A DNA stretch of 64,000 nucleotides from an uncultured Alistipes sp. (GTDB taxonomy: Bacteria > Bacteroidota > Bacteroidia > Bacteroidales > Rikenellaceae): positions 1-64,000 of the forward strand of contig CALLRW010000008.1 of NCBI GenBank assembly GCA_938014215.1. Reading direction: 5' to 3'. Positions within the stretch are counted from its first letter, which is position 1. Each line of letters starts with the position of its first letter. The notes under the pieces are model-generated. The model saw nothing but the letters and a program-made list of their open reading frames with translations, did not search any database and was not told where the DNA came from. Of this stretch, positions 24,883 through 32,769 are shown piece by piece. Made by a program: the position numbers and the translations under genes.

Positions 24883-25527
24883 TCAGAGCAGCAGGCGGCG
24901 CAGTTCGTCGACACTGGCGGCGAAATGGCCGGGCCTTGCCGCCTCGAGTTCGCCCGCTTCGGCATATCCCCAGCCCACGGCCACCGAGTCGAGCCCCGCC
25001 GCCGCGGCCCCTTCGATGTCGTAGCGGCGGTCGCCGATCATCACCGCCTCGTCGGGACGGATCCCGAGCTGTGCGAGGGCGTGGCGGATCACCTCCACCT
25101 TGGTCGTGCGCCGTCCGTCGAGTTCGCTGCCGGCAATCAGGCGGAAGTGGCGGGCGATGTCGAAATGTTCGGCAATCCGGCGGGCGAACGTCTCGGGTTT
25201 TGAGGTGGCCATCACGTTGACGCACCCGGCGGCGGCCGTATCGGCCAGCAGCTCCGGGATCCCGGCGTAGAGCTCGTTCTCGAAGATCCCCTTCGGGGCG
25301 AAGTATTCGCGCATCCGGGCGATGGCTTCGGCCGTTTCGGCCTCGTTCATACCGTAGCGGTCACGGAACGACTCGGCCAGCGGCGGCCCGATGAAGGGGC
25401 AGAGTTCGTGCAGGTCGCTCACCTCGATGCCGAAGTGGCGCAGGGCGTACTGCACCGAGCGGGTGATTCCCAGCATCGGGTCGCTCAGCGTACCGTCGAG
25501 GTCGAAGAAGAGGTATTTCCGGAGCAT
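24883..25527 (-). CDS. HAD family hydrolase, phosphoglycolate phosphatase-like
   Basis: The ATG at 25527 is used since the HAD motif I follows at once: FFDLDGTLSD with nucleophile Asp9 and Asp11. The protein is 214 residues with a helical cap (about 15-80), motif II as MATSK near residue 110, and motif IV with MIGDRRYD near 165. This is the Gph/PgmB-like subfamily of phosphatases. The promoter region overlaps the terminator of the neighbouring operon. No operon partner is seen; substrate unknown. Confidence 0.9.
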   Translation of the reverse strand: MLRKYLFFDLDGTLSDPMLGITRSVQYALRHFGIEVSDLHELCPFIGPPLAESFRDRYGMNEAETAEAIARMREYFAPKGIFENELYAGIPELLADTAAAGCVNVMATSKPETFARRIAEHFDIARHFRLIAGSELDGRRTTKVEVIRHALAQLGIRPDEAVMIGDRRYDIEGAAAAGLDSVAVGWGYAEAGELEAARPGHFAASVDELRRLLL

Positions 25528-25548
25528 GTCTTTTGAAGATTCAGACTG

Positions 25549-25556
25549 CAAAGATA
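25549..25556 (-). promoter_or_regulatory. -7 box (TATCTTTG) for HAD gene
   Basis: TATCTTTG on the minus strand lies 22 bases before the ATG at 25527. The terminator stem of the iorA operon occupies the -33 region. Confidence 0.45.
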
Positions 25557-25592
25557 CGCAAAAAGCCCGGTCTCCCACAGGAAACCGGGCCG
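25556..25592 (-). terminator. Terminator of the iorA operon
   Basis: On the minus strand a GCCCGGT/ACCGGGC stem (25565-25571 with 25584-25590) is followed by a T-run, 25 bases after the CoA-transferase stop. Confidence 0.7.
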
Positions 25593-25616
25593 TTTTGTTG
25601 CTTTTCGCGGGGCCGG

Positions 25617-26912
25617 TCAGGCCTTCATGCGCAGGAACGAGTATCCGTATCGCTTGGCGGCGGCACGCTCCAGCTCCTCGCGGACCGACGGATGGGCGAT
25701 TGCGATCAGAGCCCGGGCCCGTTCGGCGAGGTTCTTGCCCCGCAGATGGGCCACGCCGTACTCCGTGACGACGTGCTGGATCATGTGGCGCGTCGTCACC
25801 ACGCCGGCGCCGGGTGTCAGCAGCGCCTTGATCTTCGACTCGCCCTTCGGCGTCATCGAGGGCATGGCGATGAAGGTTTTACCCCCTTCCGAGAGGGCGC
25901 CGCCATACATGAAGTCGTGCTGCCCGCCGACACCCGAGATGATGCGTTCGCCGACCGAATCGGCGCACACCTGTCCCGTCAGATCGACCTCGACGGCCGA
26001 GTTGATGGCCATCACCTTGGGGTTCTGGCGGATGCGGAACGGGTCGTTGGTCCACGCCACATCCTTCATCACCAGATCCTTGCGGTAGTCCATGTAGTCG
26101 TACAGCCGGCGCGAACCCAGGGCCAGTGAGGCCACCGAGATGCCGGGCAGGACGACCTTCTGCGAGTTGTCGATCACGCCGCTTTCGAGCAGCGGCAGCA
26201 CGCCGTCGGTCATCGCTTCGGTGTGCAGACCGAGGTGCTTGTGGTCCTTCAGGGCCCCCAGCACGGCGTTCGGAATGCCGCCGACGCCGATCTGCAGCGT
26301 GGCGCCGTCGGGGATCATCTCGGCGATGGCCCGTCCGATGCGCAGTTCAATTTCGGAGGGCACGGCCGTCGGCACCTCGACCAGCGGCGAGTCGACCTCC
26401 ACGGCGGCGTCGAAGCGCGACACGTGGATCACGGCGTCGCCGTACGAGAAGGGCATCGCGTGGTTGACCTGTGCGATGATGACGCGGGCGCACTCGACGG
26501 CCGAAACGGCCAGGTCGGCCGAGACGCCGAACGAGCAGTATCCCTCCTCGTTGGGGAGCGAGACGTTGATCAGCGCCACGTCGAGCGGCAGCGTGCCGTC
26601 GCGGAACAGTCCGGGGATCTCGCCCAGGAAGGCCGGGATCGACTGTCCGTACCCGTCGGCGAGCCAGCGGCGGATGTTGTTGGCCACGAAGAGGCTGTTG
26701 ACAAGGAACGACTCCCGGAATTCGGGCCGGCAGTAGGGGGCGTCGTGGGCGCCGACGGCGAAGGCCGAGTAGACCTTCACGCCGCGCAGCTCCTCGCCGC
26801 GGTCGGCCATGGCGGCCACCAGCACCTCGGGGATCGACGTACTGCCCTGGATGTAGACGCTCTGATTCGATTGGATGAGTTTTACCGCCTCCGCGGCTGT
26901 CGTATATTGCAT
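25617..26912 (-). CDS. Acetyl-CoA hydrolase/CoA-transferase family protein
   Basis: The 431-residue protein matches the class I acetyl-CoA hydrolase/transferase family, which includes butyryl-CoA:acetate and 4-hydroxybutyrate CoA-transferases. Motifs seen are QIGVGGIPNAV (207-217) and HTEAMTDGV, where Glu232 is the expected covalent nucleophile, plus GVGGQHDF near residue 335. It moves CoA between acids or hydrolyses acyl-CoA. Being last in the iorA-iorB-aminotransferase operon, it probably exchanges CoA from the aryl-acetyl-CoA product with acetate or another acid (inference). 18 bases separate it from the aminotransferase. Confidence 0.9.
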   Translation of the reverse strand: MQYTTAAEAVKLIQSNQSVYIQGSTSIPEVLVAAMADRGEELRGVKVYSAFAVGAHDAPYCRPEFRESFLVNSLFVANNIRRWLADGYGQSIPAFLGEIPGLFRDGTLPLDVALINVSLPNEEGYCSFGVSADLAVSAVECARVIIAQVNHAMPFSYGDAVIHVSRFDAAVEVDSPLVEVPTAVPSEIELRIGRAIAEMIPDGATLQIGVGGIPNAVLGALKDHKHLGLHTEAMTDGVLPLLESGVIDNSQKVVLPGISVASLALGSRRLYDYMDYRKDLVMKDVAWTNDPFRIRQNPKVMAINSAVEVDLTGQVCADSVGERIISGVGGQHDFMYGGALSEGGKTFIAMPSMTPKGESKIKALLTPGAGVVTTRHMIQHVVTEYGVAHLRGKNLAERARALIAIAHPSVREELERAAAKRYGYSFLRMKA

Positions 26913-26930
26913 GGCAGGTTGAATTTTCGC

Positions 26931-28244
26931 TTACAGCGGGTGGTTTTCGGCAAAGGCCTTGAGACGCTGGTCGAGCAGTTCGAACTGTTCGGGGCGGTTC
27001 ATCTGCGAGACGCAGACCCGGATCCCGTGCTGATGGCTGCCCGTCGAAGAGAGCGAGATGGCGCAGACGCCGCACAGCAGCAGTTCGCTCAGCAGTTCGG
27101 CGCTGGTCATCGACCCGTAGCCGATCGTGTAGAAGAAACCGTCGCCGACCCGCTCTTCGCGGTCCTTGTCGTAGACGATGCGGAAGCCGTGGCGCAGGAA
27201 GATCTCCTTCGTCATGCGGGCCCGGCGGGCGTATTCGGCCGTCTCGCCCACGAAGTCCAGCTTTCCGTCGGCCGCGGCGCGGAACATCGCCGCCAGGGCA
27301 TACTGGGCCGAGTGGCTCGTGCCCGACGAGGCGGCGTAGAGGAACGTCAGCACGTAGGCGTCACCCAGACGGGCGATGCCGTAGCGTTCGCGCAGCGCCT
27401 CGTATTCGCGGTGGAACAGCGTGTCGGAGATGGCCACCACGGCGATGCGCTGCCCGGCGTAGCTGAAGATCTTCGATCCGGAGATCATCACGATCCAGTT
27501 CTTCGTGTATCGGGCCACGGTGGCCTGATAGGGGGCCTCGAAGGGGCGTCCCAGCGGTTTGCGGAAGTCCATGCAGAGGTAGGCCAGATCCTCGATGACG
27601 ATCGTGTCGTAGCGCGTGGCCAGTTCGCCGATCGTGCGCAGCTCCTCCTCCGTGAGGCAGACCCACGAGGGGTTGTTCGGGTTCGAGTAGACGATGGCCG
27701 CCACGTCGCCCTGCGACAGGTAGCTTTCGAGTTTCGGGCCGAGCTTTTCGCCGCGGAAGTCGTAGATGTCGAACGAGTCGTTCGGGATGCCGAGGATGCG
27801 GACCTGACTCCGCTGGACGGGGAATCCTGGGTCGATGAAGAGGATCTTGCGGCGTTTCGGATCGAGCTGCGAGCACATCAGGAAGGTGGTGAAGCTGCCC
27901 TGCATCGAGCCGACCGTCGGGATGCACCCCCGCGGATCGATCTCCACGTCGAGATAGGCCTTGATGAAGCGGGCGGCCTGCTCCTTGAGCTCCGGCAGAC
28001 CGTACATGTTGGGGTATTGCGAGGCGACGCCCCGGGCCAGAGCCTCCCGTTCGGCCTCGACGCCCACCCGTTCGGGCGGCAGCCCCGGGATGCCCATCTC
28101 CAGATGGATGAACTCTTCGCCCGTCGCGCGCTCCATGATGCGGGCGATGTCGCCCGACTGGCGGATCGTCGCCCGGGCGATGTCCGCGATATCCATCTGC
28201 CGGAGCGCCTCCTGCAGGTAGGAACGGTCAAAGGGAGCCTTCAT
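26931..28244 (-). CDS. PLP-dependent class I/II aminotransferase
   Basis: The 437-residue protein has the fold type I aminotransferase pattern: YSNPNNPSW (186-194), VIEDLAY (about 217), and the lysine that binds pyridoxal phosphate in SGSKIFSYAGQR (Lys258). It ends with the Arg-containing segment HGIRVCVSQMNRP. The family transfers amino groups between amino acids and 2-oxo acids. Its place between iorB (4-base overlap) and the CoA-transferase suggests aromatic amino acids as substrates, giving the arylpyruvates used by IorAB. Specificity is inference. Confidence 0.9.
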   Translation of the reverse strand: MKAPFDRSYLQEALRQMDIADIARATIRQSGDIARIMERATGEEFIHLEMGIPGLPPERVGVEAEREALARGVASQYPNMYGLPELKEQAARFIKAYLDVEIDPRGCIPTVGSMQGSFTTFLMCSQLDPKRRKILFIDPGFPVQRSQVRILGIPNDSFDIYDFRGEKLGPKLESYLSQGDVAAIVYSNPNNPSWVCLTEEELRTIGELATRYDTIVIEDLAYLCMDFRKPLGRPFEAPYQATVARYTKNWIVMISGSKIFSYAGQRIAVVAISDTLFHREYEALRERYGIARLGDAYVLTFLYAASSGTSHSAQYALAAMFRAAADGKLDFVGETAEYARRARMTKEIFLRHGFRIVYDKDREERVGDGFFYTIGYGSMTSAELLSELLLCGVCAISLSSTGSHQHGIRVCVSQMNRPEQFELLDQRLKAFAENHPL

Positions 28245-28828
28245 CGTCCGGTCTGTTTTTTGGCGGTTTCGTACCCGGCGCGGAAGGCGGCGAGGTTGGC
28301 CTCGACCACCGCCTCACCCTTGCGGGCGAAGATGGCGCGGATACCCTCTTCGAGCTTTTCGGCCTCGATGTCGAGCATCGGCGTGGCGGCGCCCAGCAGC
28401 GCCATGTTGGCCGAGCGCGGCGACGCGGCCGCACGGGCCATCGCGTCGGCATCGAGCGTCACGACATGGGGCAGTGCACGGAGCTCCGTTTCGAGACTCT
28501 TTTCGTCGGGATAGTTCGGAATGTTGACAACCGGCACGGTGTTGGTCACCACCCAGCCGTCGGCCGCCAGCCACTCGAGGTAGCGCAGCGACTCCATCGG
28601 TTCGAGCGAGATGATGAGGTCGGCTCCGCCGCGCGGGATGAGGTCCGAGCGGATCTCCGACGAGGAGATCCGCAGGTGCGACTGAACGTCGCCGCCGCGC
28701 TGGCTCATGCCGTGGACTTCGGCCTGTTTGATCTGCAGCCTCTCGGCCAGGGCGGCACGGCCGATAACCGTGGCGATGGAGAGGATACCCTGTCCTCCCA
28801 CGCCCGAAAGTATGATATCTTTTTTCAT
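28241..28828 (-). CDS. iorB: Indolepyruvate:ferredoxin oxidoreductase beta subunit
   Basis: The 195-residue protein is the gamma-type domain of 2-oxoacid:ferredoxin oxidoreductases: ILSGVGGQGILSIA at the N terminus, then AEVHGMSQRGGDVQSHLRI, then a Rossmann-like core. IorB works with IorA to convert arylpyruvates to aryl-acetyl-CoA, CO2 and reduced ferredoxin. The gene follows iorA by 21 bases and its stop overlaps the aminotransferase start. Length is normal for IorB. Confidence 0.93.
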   Translation of the reverse strand: MKKDIILSGVGGQGILSIATVIGRAALAERLQIKQAEVHGMSQRGGDVQSHLRISSSEIRSDLIPRGGADLIISLEPMESLRYLEWLAADGWVVTNTVPVVNIPNYPDEKSLETELRALPHVVTLDADAMARAAASPRSANMALLGAATPMLDIEAEKLEEGIRAIFARKGEAVVEANLAAFRAGYETAKKQTGR

Positions 28829-28849
28829 GTCTTAGCGTTTCCGGAAGGT

Positions 28850-30448
28850 TTATTTGTTTTTGGCGGCGGCGTGACGTTTGGCCGTCTGGATGCACTCGCG
28901 GCGCGGAATGATCACCGAGACGCCCTTGTAGGCGATCTCTTCGCGGATGACATCCTTCATCAGTTCGCGGTTTTTGGGCAGGGGCACCACCACGCGGATG
29001 TGGGCCGGATCGACGCCGATGCCGGCGCAGATCTGCTCCAGACGTCCCGTGCCGGCCGAATCCTGACCGCCGGTCATACCCGTGGTGAGGTTGTCGGAGA
29101 TCACCACCGTGATGTTGGCCCCCTCGTTGACGGCGTCCAGCAGACCGGTCATGCCCGAGTGGGTGAACGTCGAGTCGCCGATGACGGCCACCGAGGGGTG
29201 TTGCCCGGCGTGGGCGGCGCCGATGGCCATCGTGATCGAGGCGCCCATGTCGACGCACGAGTCGATGGCGTGGAACGGGGCCAGCCAACCCAGCGTATAG
29301 CAGCCGATGTCGCTGAATACCTTTCCGTTGGGGAATTCACGCACGACCTCCGTCAGGGCGGTGTACATGTCGCGGTGACCGCAACCCTGGCACAGGGCGG
29401 GCGGACGCGGCACGACGATCTGGCTGGCGGCATGGGCCGGATGCGGGGCGAGACCCAGGGCGGCGCGGACGCTGTCGGGGGTCAGTTCGCCCGTGCGGGG
29501 GAGATCGCCGCTCATGCGGCCGCGGATCGGAAGCGGTTCGGGCAGTACGCCGCGCACGGCCTGCTCGATGAAGGGCTGCCCCTCCTCGATGATGAGCAGT
29601 TCGCGGCACTCCCCGGCCAGACGGCGTACGAGGGCCTTCGGCAGCGGATATTGCGAGATCTTCAGCACGGGATAGGGCACCCCGTCGGGATAGTTCTCCA
29701 TCAGGTAGTTGTAGGCGATACCGCTGGCGATGATGCCCAGACTCTTGTCTGCGCCCTCGGTGTAGCGGTTGAATCGGCTCTCGGCGGCCTCCTGCTCCAG
29801 GCGGGCGTTGTCCTCGATGAGCGTTTTGTAGCGCACGCGCGAGTTGCCGGGCATGAGCACCCACTGGCGGGGCTTTTCGGGATAGCTCAGCGGATTCACC
29901 TCGCGCTGTTCGCCGACCTCGACCACGGCCCGCGAGTGGGCCATGCGGGTGGTCAGCCGCATCAGCACGGGAATCTGGTAGCGCTCCGAGAGGTCGAAGG
30001 CGGCCTGCACCATGTCGTAGGTCTCCTGCTGGGTCGAAGGCTCGAAGGTGGGGATCAGGGCGAACTGCCCGTAGAAGCGGGAGTCCTGTTCGTTCTGCGA
30101 GGAGTGCATCGAGGGGTCGTCGGCCACGACGACGACCAGACCGCCGTGAGCGCCGGTCATGCCGGAGTTGACGAAGGCGTCGGCGGCGACGTTCAGTCCG
30201 ACGTGTTTCATGCAGACCATGGCGCGTTTGCCGACGAACGACATGCCGAGGGCCTCCTCCATGGCCGTCTTTTCATTGGCCGACCACACGCGGTGGACGT
30301 TTCGTTCGGCGGCCAGCGGATGGCCCTGAATGTATTCCGTGATTTCGGTCGATGGCGTGCCCGGATAGGCGAAGACGCCCGACAGTCCCGCGTGGAGGGC
30401 CCCCAGTGCGAGGGCTTCATCTCCGAGTAAGAGTTCGCGTTTTGGCAT
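28850..30448 (-). CDS. iorA: Indolepyruvate:ferredoxin oxidoreductase alpha subunit
   Basis: The 532-residue subunit has an N-terminal pyrimidine-binding domain (GVFAYPGTPSTEITEYI) and a C-terminal thiamine diphosphate domain. The latter shows CQGCGHRDMY, SDIGCYTLGW and the TPP motif starting GDSTFTHSG and ending near ITVVISDN. It oxidatively decarboxylates indolepyruvate, phenylpyruvate or hydroxyphenylpyruvate. Archaeal IorA is about 100 residues longer and ends in a two-cluster ferredoxin domain; here the chain stops at about that point with no CxxCxxC motif, so electrons must pass to another protein. It is the first gene of its operon. Confidence 0.93.
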   Translation of the reverse strand: MPKRELLLGDEALALGALHAGLSGVFAYPGTPSTEITEYIQGHPLAAERNVHRVWSANEKTAMEEALGMSFVGKRAMVCMKHVGLNVAADAFVNSGMTGAHGGLVVVVADDPSMHSSQNEQDSRFYGQFALIPTFEPSTQQETYDMVQAAFDLSERYQIPVLMRLTTRMAHSRAVVEVGEQREVNPLSYPEKPRQWVLMPGNSRVRYKTLIEDNARLEQEAAESRFNRYTEGADKSLGIIASGIAYNYLMENYPDGVPYPVLKISQYPLPKALVRRLAGECRELLIIEEGQPFIEQAVRGVLPEPLPIRGRMSGDLPRTGELTPDSVRAALGLAPHPAHAASQIVVPRPPALCQGCGHRDMYTALTEVVREFPNGKVFSDIGCYTLGWLAPFHAIDSCVDMGASITMAIGAAHAGQHPSVAVIGDSTFTHSGMTGLLDAVNEGANITVVISDNLTTGMTGGQDSAGTGRLEQICAGIGVDPAHIRVVVPLPKNRELMKDVIREEIAYKGVSVIIPRRECIQTAKRHAAAKNK

Positions 30449-30479
30449 AGTTCGAGGTTGGTTTATTCTTCGGATTCTA

Positions 30480-30510
30480 CAAAATTACAAATTTTCAGCA
30501 GACGGGCAAG
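30480..30510 (-). promoter_or_regulatory. Promoter of the iorA operon
   Basis: On the minus strand CTTG (30510-30507) and TAATTTTG (30487-30480) are 19 bases apart; transcription would start about 25 bases before the ATG at 30448. Confidence 0.55.
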
Positions 30511-30672
30511 TTTTTACGCTGAATTATTACGTCACGGGCCGAATTGGCCGAAATTTTTCTGCTTTCGGGACTTTTTTGTATAAAAATGTTAAGCGCTGTC
30601 GGGGCTCGTCGGCCCTGGGAGCGGTCGGAGCACATTTTCAGCGCTTTTCGCCGGAAAAAGGCGGCGGATAAT

Positions 30673-30703
30673 TTTGGTTTGATTGGTTTTTTTGCGATCT
30701 TTG
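30673..30703 (+). promoter_or_regulatory. Promoter of the GntR/FadR-type regulator
   Basis: TTTG (30673-30676) lies 19 bases before GATCTTTG (30696-30703), a one-base variant of TAnnTTTG. It is divergent from the iorA promoter, with 185 bases between. Confidence 0.55.
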
Positions 30704-30729
30704 CCCTGTTAACCCGAAATCGAACGGAC

Positions 30730-31434
30730 ATGAATCATTCGCGCAGCTCCAGCCAGGTGGAGACCGTACTCAAGTATATCAAGGATGAACTCTATTCGGG
30801 GCGGCTTCAGCCCGGCGAGCGGCTGCCGGCCGAGCGGCGTCTGGCCGAGCGGCTCGGTGTAGGACGTGCTCATGTGCGGGCAGCCTTTCAGAAACTGGAG
30901 TTCTACGGCATCGTGCAGACCTTCCCCCAGAGCGGCACGGTCGTGGCACAGGAGAAGATGCAGGTGCTCGAGCGGATGATCACCGACGCCCTGCAGATCG
31001 AGCAGTATGACTTTGCATCGCTGGTCTACGTGCGCGAACTGCTCGAGATCGAGGCTGTCAAGCTCTGCGCCCGCAACCGTACGGTGGAGGATCTGGCGGC
31101 CATCGAGGCGGCCCTGAAGGAGTGCGAGGAGAAGTTCTACACCGACGAACGGGTCTCGAAGGATTTTGCCTACCATCAGGCGCTGGCCCGGGGCGGTCAC
31201 AATCCGGTCATCGCTTCGCTGCTGCTGGTCATCACCCCCGATGTGCTGCGTTACTACCAGCGTTACCGGGTCTGTGCCGTTCCCTCCGAGGAGGTCTGCT
31301 TCGAGCATCGCGAGCTGTTGCGCTGCGTGCGTGAACGCGACGAGGAGGGGGCTGCCGCGGTGTTGCACCATCACCTGCGGTCGCTGCGTGAATTTGCCGC
31401 CACGTGCAACGATCAGAACCATTTTCTTGAGTAG
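30730..31434 (+). CDS. GntR/FadR family transcriptional regulator
   Basis: The ATG at 30730 gives 234 residues; upstream codons lie in the promoter. The N-terminal winged helix (about 8-75) has the GntR signature LQPGERLPAERRLAERLGVGR, and a C-terminal all-helical FCD ligand domain follows (about 90-230), as in FadR-type regulators of organic-acid pathways. FCD proteins bind small carboxylates, often with a metal. It is divergent from iorA, so the arylpyruvate operon is its likely target (inference from position). Confidence 0.9.
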   Translation: MNHSRSSSQVETVLKYIKDELYSGRLQPGERLPAERRLAERLGVGRAHVRAAFQKLEFYGIVQTFPQSGTVVAQEKMQVLERMITDALQIEQYDFASLVYVRELLEIEAVKLCARNRTVEDLAAIEAALKECEEKFYTDERVSKDFAYHQALARGGHNPVIASLLLVITPDVLRYYQRYRVCAVPSEEVCFEHRELLRCVRERDEEGAAAVLHHHLRSLREFAATCNDQNHFLE

Positions 31435-31473
31435 CGGTTTCCGGGCCGCACGGTAGGCCGCGCGGCATTCAAT

Positions 31474-31511
31474 AAAAAAGGGACGGATCCTCATGGGGTC
31501 CGTCCCTTTTT
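31474..31511. terminator. Bidirectional terminator
   Basis: An A-run and GGGACGGA on the left pair with TCCGTCCC and a T-run on the right, with a short loop. It serves both the FadR-type gene (ending 31434) and the converging MarR gene (ending 31556). Confidence 0.85.
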
Positions 31512-31555
31512 CAGCTGGTATTGACGAGTGACCGGTTTGTCGGTTGCGCGGCGGC

Positions 31556-31915
31556 TCACTCCTGCATCGCGAGCCAGCGGTCGATCAGCGAGGGGATCTC
31601 CACCTCCGACAGGTGGATCGATTCGAGCAGTGTCTGCCCCTCGGCCGTCAGCGAATAGAACATCTGCCGGCGGTCCTTGCAGCACAACTCACGGGCAACG
31701 AGCCCCTTTGTTTCGGCACTGCGCAGCACCTTCGAGGTGTTCGACGGCGTCAGCCCGAGCAGTTCGCCCAGCTCGCCGGGGCAGATCCGTGGACGCTTCG
31801 AGAGGGTGCAGAGCGTCATCCCCTCGTTCAACGAGATGCCGTAGCGCCTCTCGAAGGCCGCCTCGAATTGGACGACGGCCCGTTGCAGATCGCGGATTCG
31901 GCAGAGCTTATCCAT
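31556..31915 (-). CDS. MarR family transcriptional regulator
   Basis: The 119-residue protein shows the MarR winged-helix layout: an N-terminal helix, ICPGELGELLGLTPSNTSKVLRSAETKGLV as the helix-turn-helix region, then the wing with CCKDRRQMFYSLTAEG. Two adjacent cysteines (ELCCKDRR) sit at the wing and could sense oxidants (inference). It overlaps the ferredoxin gene by eight bases and is the last gene of the thioredoxin-ferredoxin operon. Many MarR proteins repress their own operon; a palindrome at the promoter fits. Confidence 0.88.
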   Translation of the reverse strand: MDKLCRIRDLQRAVVQFEAAFERRYGISLNEGMTLCTLSKRPRICPGELGELLGLTPSNTSKVLRSAETKGLVARELCCKDRRQMFYSLTAEGQTLLESIHLSEVEIPSLIDRWLAMQE

Positions 31916-32102
31916 GGTTCTCGGCTTTGTGGATGGCCTGCATGCCGCAGTGGCGCATGCATTTGCCGCACTCGATGCAGCGCTCGGGATCGATCACCGG
32001 CAGCGCATGCCCCTCCTGCGAGATGGCCCCGACCGGACAGATCGCGATCAGCGGACAGCGGTGGTTTTGCGGACAGAGCCGCGCATCGACGGTCAGCGCC
32101 AT
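31908..32102 (-). CDS. Small ferredoxin-like 4Fe-4S protein
   Basis: The 64-residue protein has a normal second cluster motif, CIECGKCMRHC. The first is unusual: the cysteines are spaced C-x5-C-x5-CP (positions 9, 15 and 21) rather than CxxCxxCxxxCP. It may carry one standard cluster and one modified or missing cluster. It would transfer electrons in the cytoplasm. The ATG overlaps the thioredoxin stop by one base (TAATG) and its own end overlaps the MarR gene, so the three genes are translated as a unit. Confidence 0.85.
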   Translation of the reverse strand: MALTVDARLCPQNHRCPLIAICPVGAISQEGHALPVIDPERCIECGKCMRHCGMQAIHKAENHG

Positions 32103-32560
32103 TACTTTGCGAGCATGATTTCGTCGATGGCCTTCTTGAGCGTGGCCTTGGGCAGGGCGCCCTGAGCCATCTGCGGCTTGCCCTCCATCGGGATGAAGAG
32201 CAGCGTCGGGATCGAGCGGATGCCGAATGCGGCAGCCAGCTCCTGCTCGGCGTCGGTGTCGATCTTGTAGATGTAGATCTGGTCCTTGTACTCGGCCGCG
32301 AGCTCCTCAAGGACGGGAGCCAGTCCGCGGCAGGGACCGCACCACGTGGCGTAGAAGTCGACGAGGGCGGGCTTGTCGCCCAGATATTTCCATTCCGTGG
32401 GGTTCTTTTCGTAATCGGCGACCTTCTTCAGAAAGTCCTCCTTGGTCAGTGCAATCGTGTTCATCTTTTCCTTTTTTTCTTGTTTTTCCTGAGGGTTGTT
32501 CGAGGCGCAGGCCGTCATGACGAGTCCCAGAGCGCCGATCAGTGAAAGCAGTTTTTTCAT
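32102..32560 (-). CDS. Thioredoxin-like protein with lipoprotein signal
   Basis: From the ATG at 32560 the protein is 152 residues with a lipoprotein signal (LVMTAC, Cys18), a charged linker, and a thioredoxin domain with the active site WCGPC (Cys74 and Cys77) and the usual cis-proline region (IRSIPTLLFIP). It would reduce disulfides on the periplasmic side. An internal ATG at 32464 (residue 33) would instead yield a cytoplasmic thioredoxin; since the operon partner is a ferredoxin, dual forms are possible but unproven. It is first in the trx-ferredoxin-MarR operon. Confidence 0.9.
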   Translation of the reverse strand: MKKLLSLIGALGLVMTACASNNPQEKQEKKEKMNTIALTKEDFLKKVADYEKNPTEWKYLGDKPALVDFYATWCGPCRGLAPVLEELAAEYKDQIYIYKIDTDAEQELAAAFGIRSIPTLLFIPMEGKPQMAQGALPKATLKKAIDEIMLAK

Positions 32561-32592
32561 TCTGGTCCGACTGTTTTCTATCAATAACGATG

Positions 32593-32637
32593 CAAAGGTA
32601 GTATTTATTTTCCGATAAAACAAATTTCCAATGGAAA
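32593..32637 (-). promoter_or_regulatory. Promoter of thioredoxin operon with adjoining palindrome
   Basis: On the minus strand TTTG (32624-32621) and TACCTTTG (32600-32593) are 20 bases apart. A near-perfect palindrome TTTCCA-A-TGGAAA (32625-32637) touches the -33 box on its upstream side. It is well placed as an operator for the operon's own MarR protein (inference). Confidence 0.65.
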
Positions 32638-32769
32638 ATATTTCGAAAAAGAGACGGGACAGACCTCCCGGGGAGCCCTTTGCATTGGATTTCTGGAGAC
32701 GGTTTGCCGCAGAACTGCGGTGCGGCGGCGTGCGGTCCCGGTCGGATGCCGCATGCCGCCCCTTCAGAA

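Noticed and set aside
28466..30430. 654-codon plus-strand open frame
   Set aside because: Antisense to iorAB, whose motifs are complete.
32720..32765. Terminator after the efflux operon
   Set aside because: A GC-rich imperfect hairpin is present, but no T-run follows on the minus strand.
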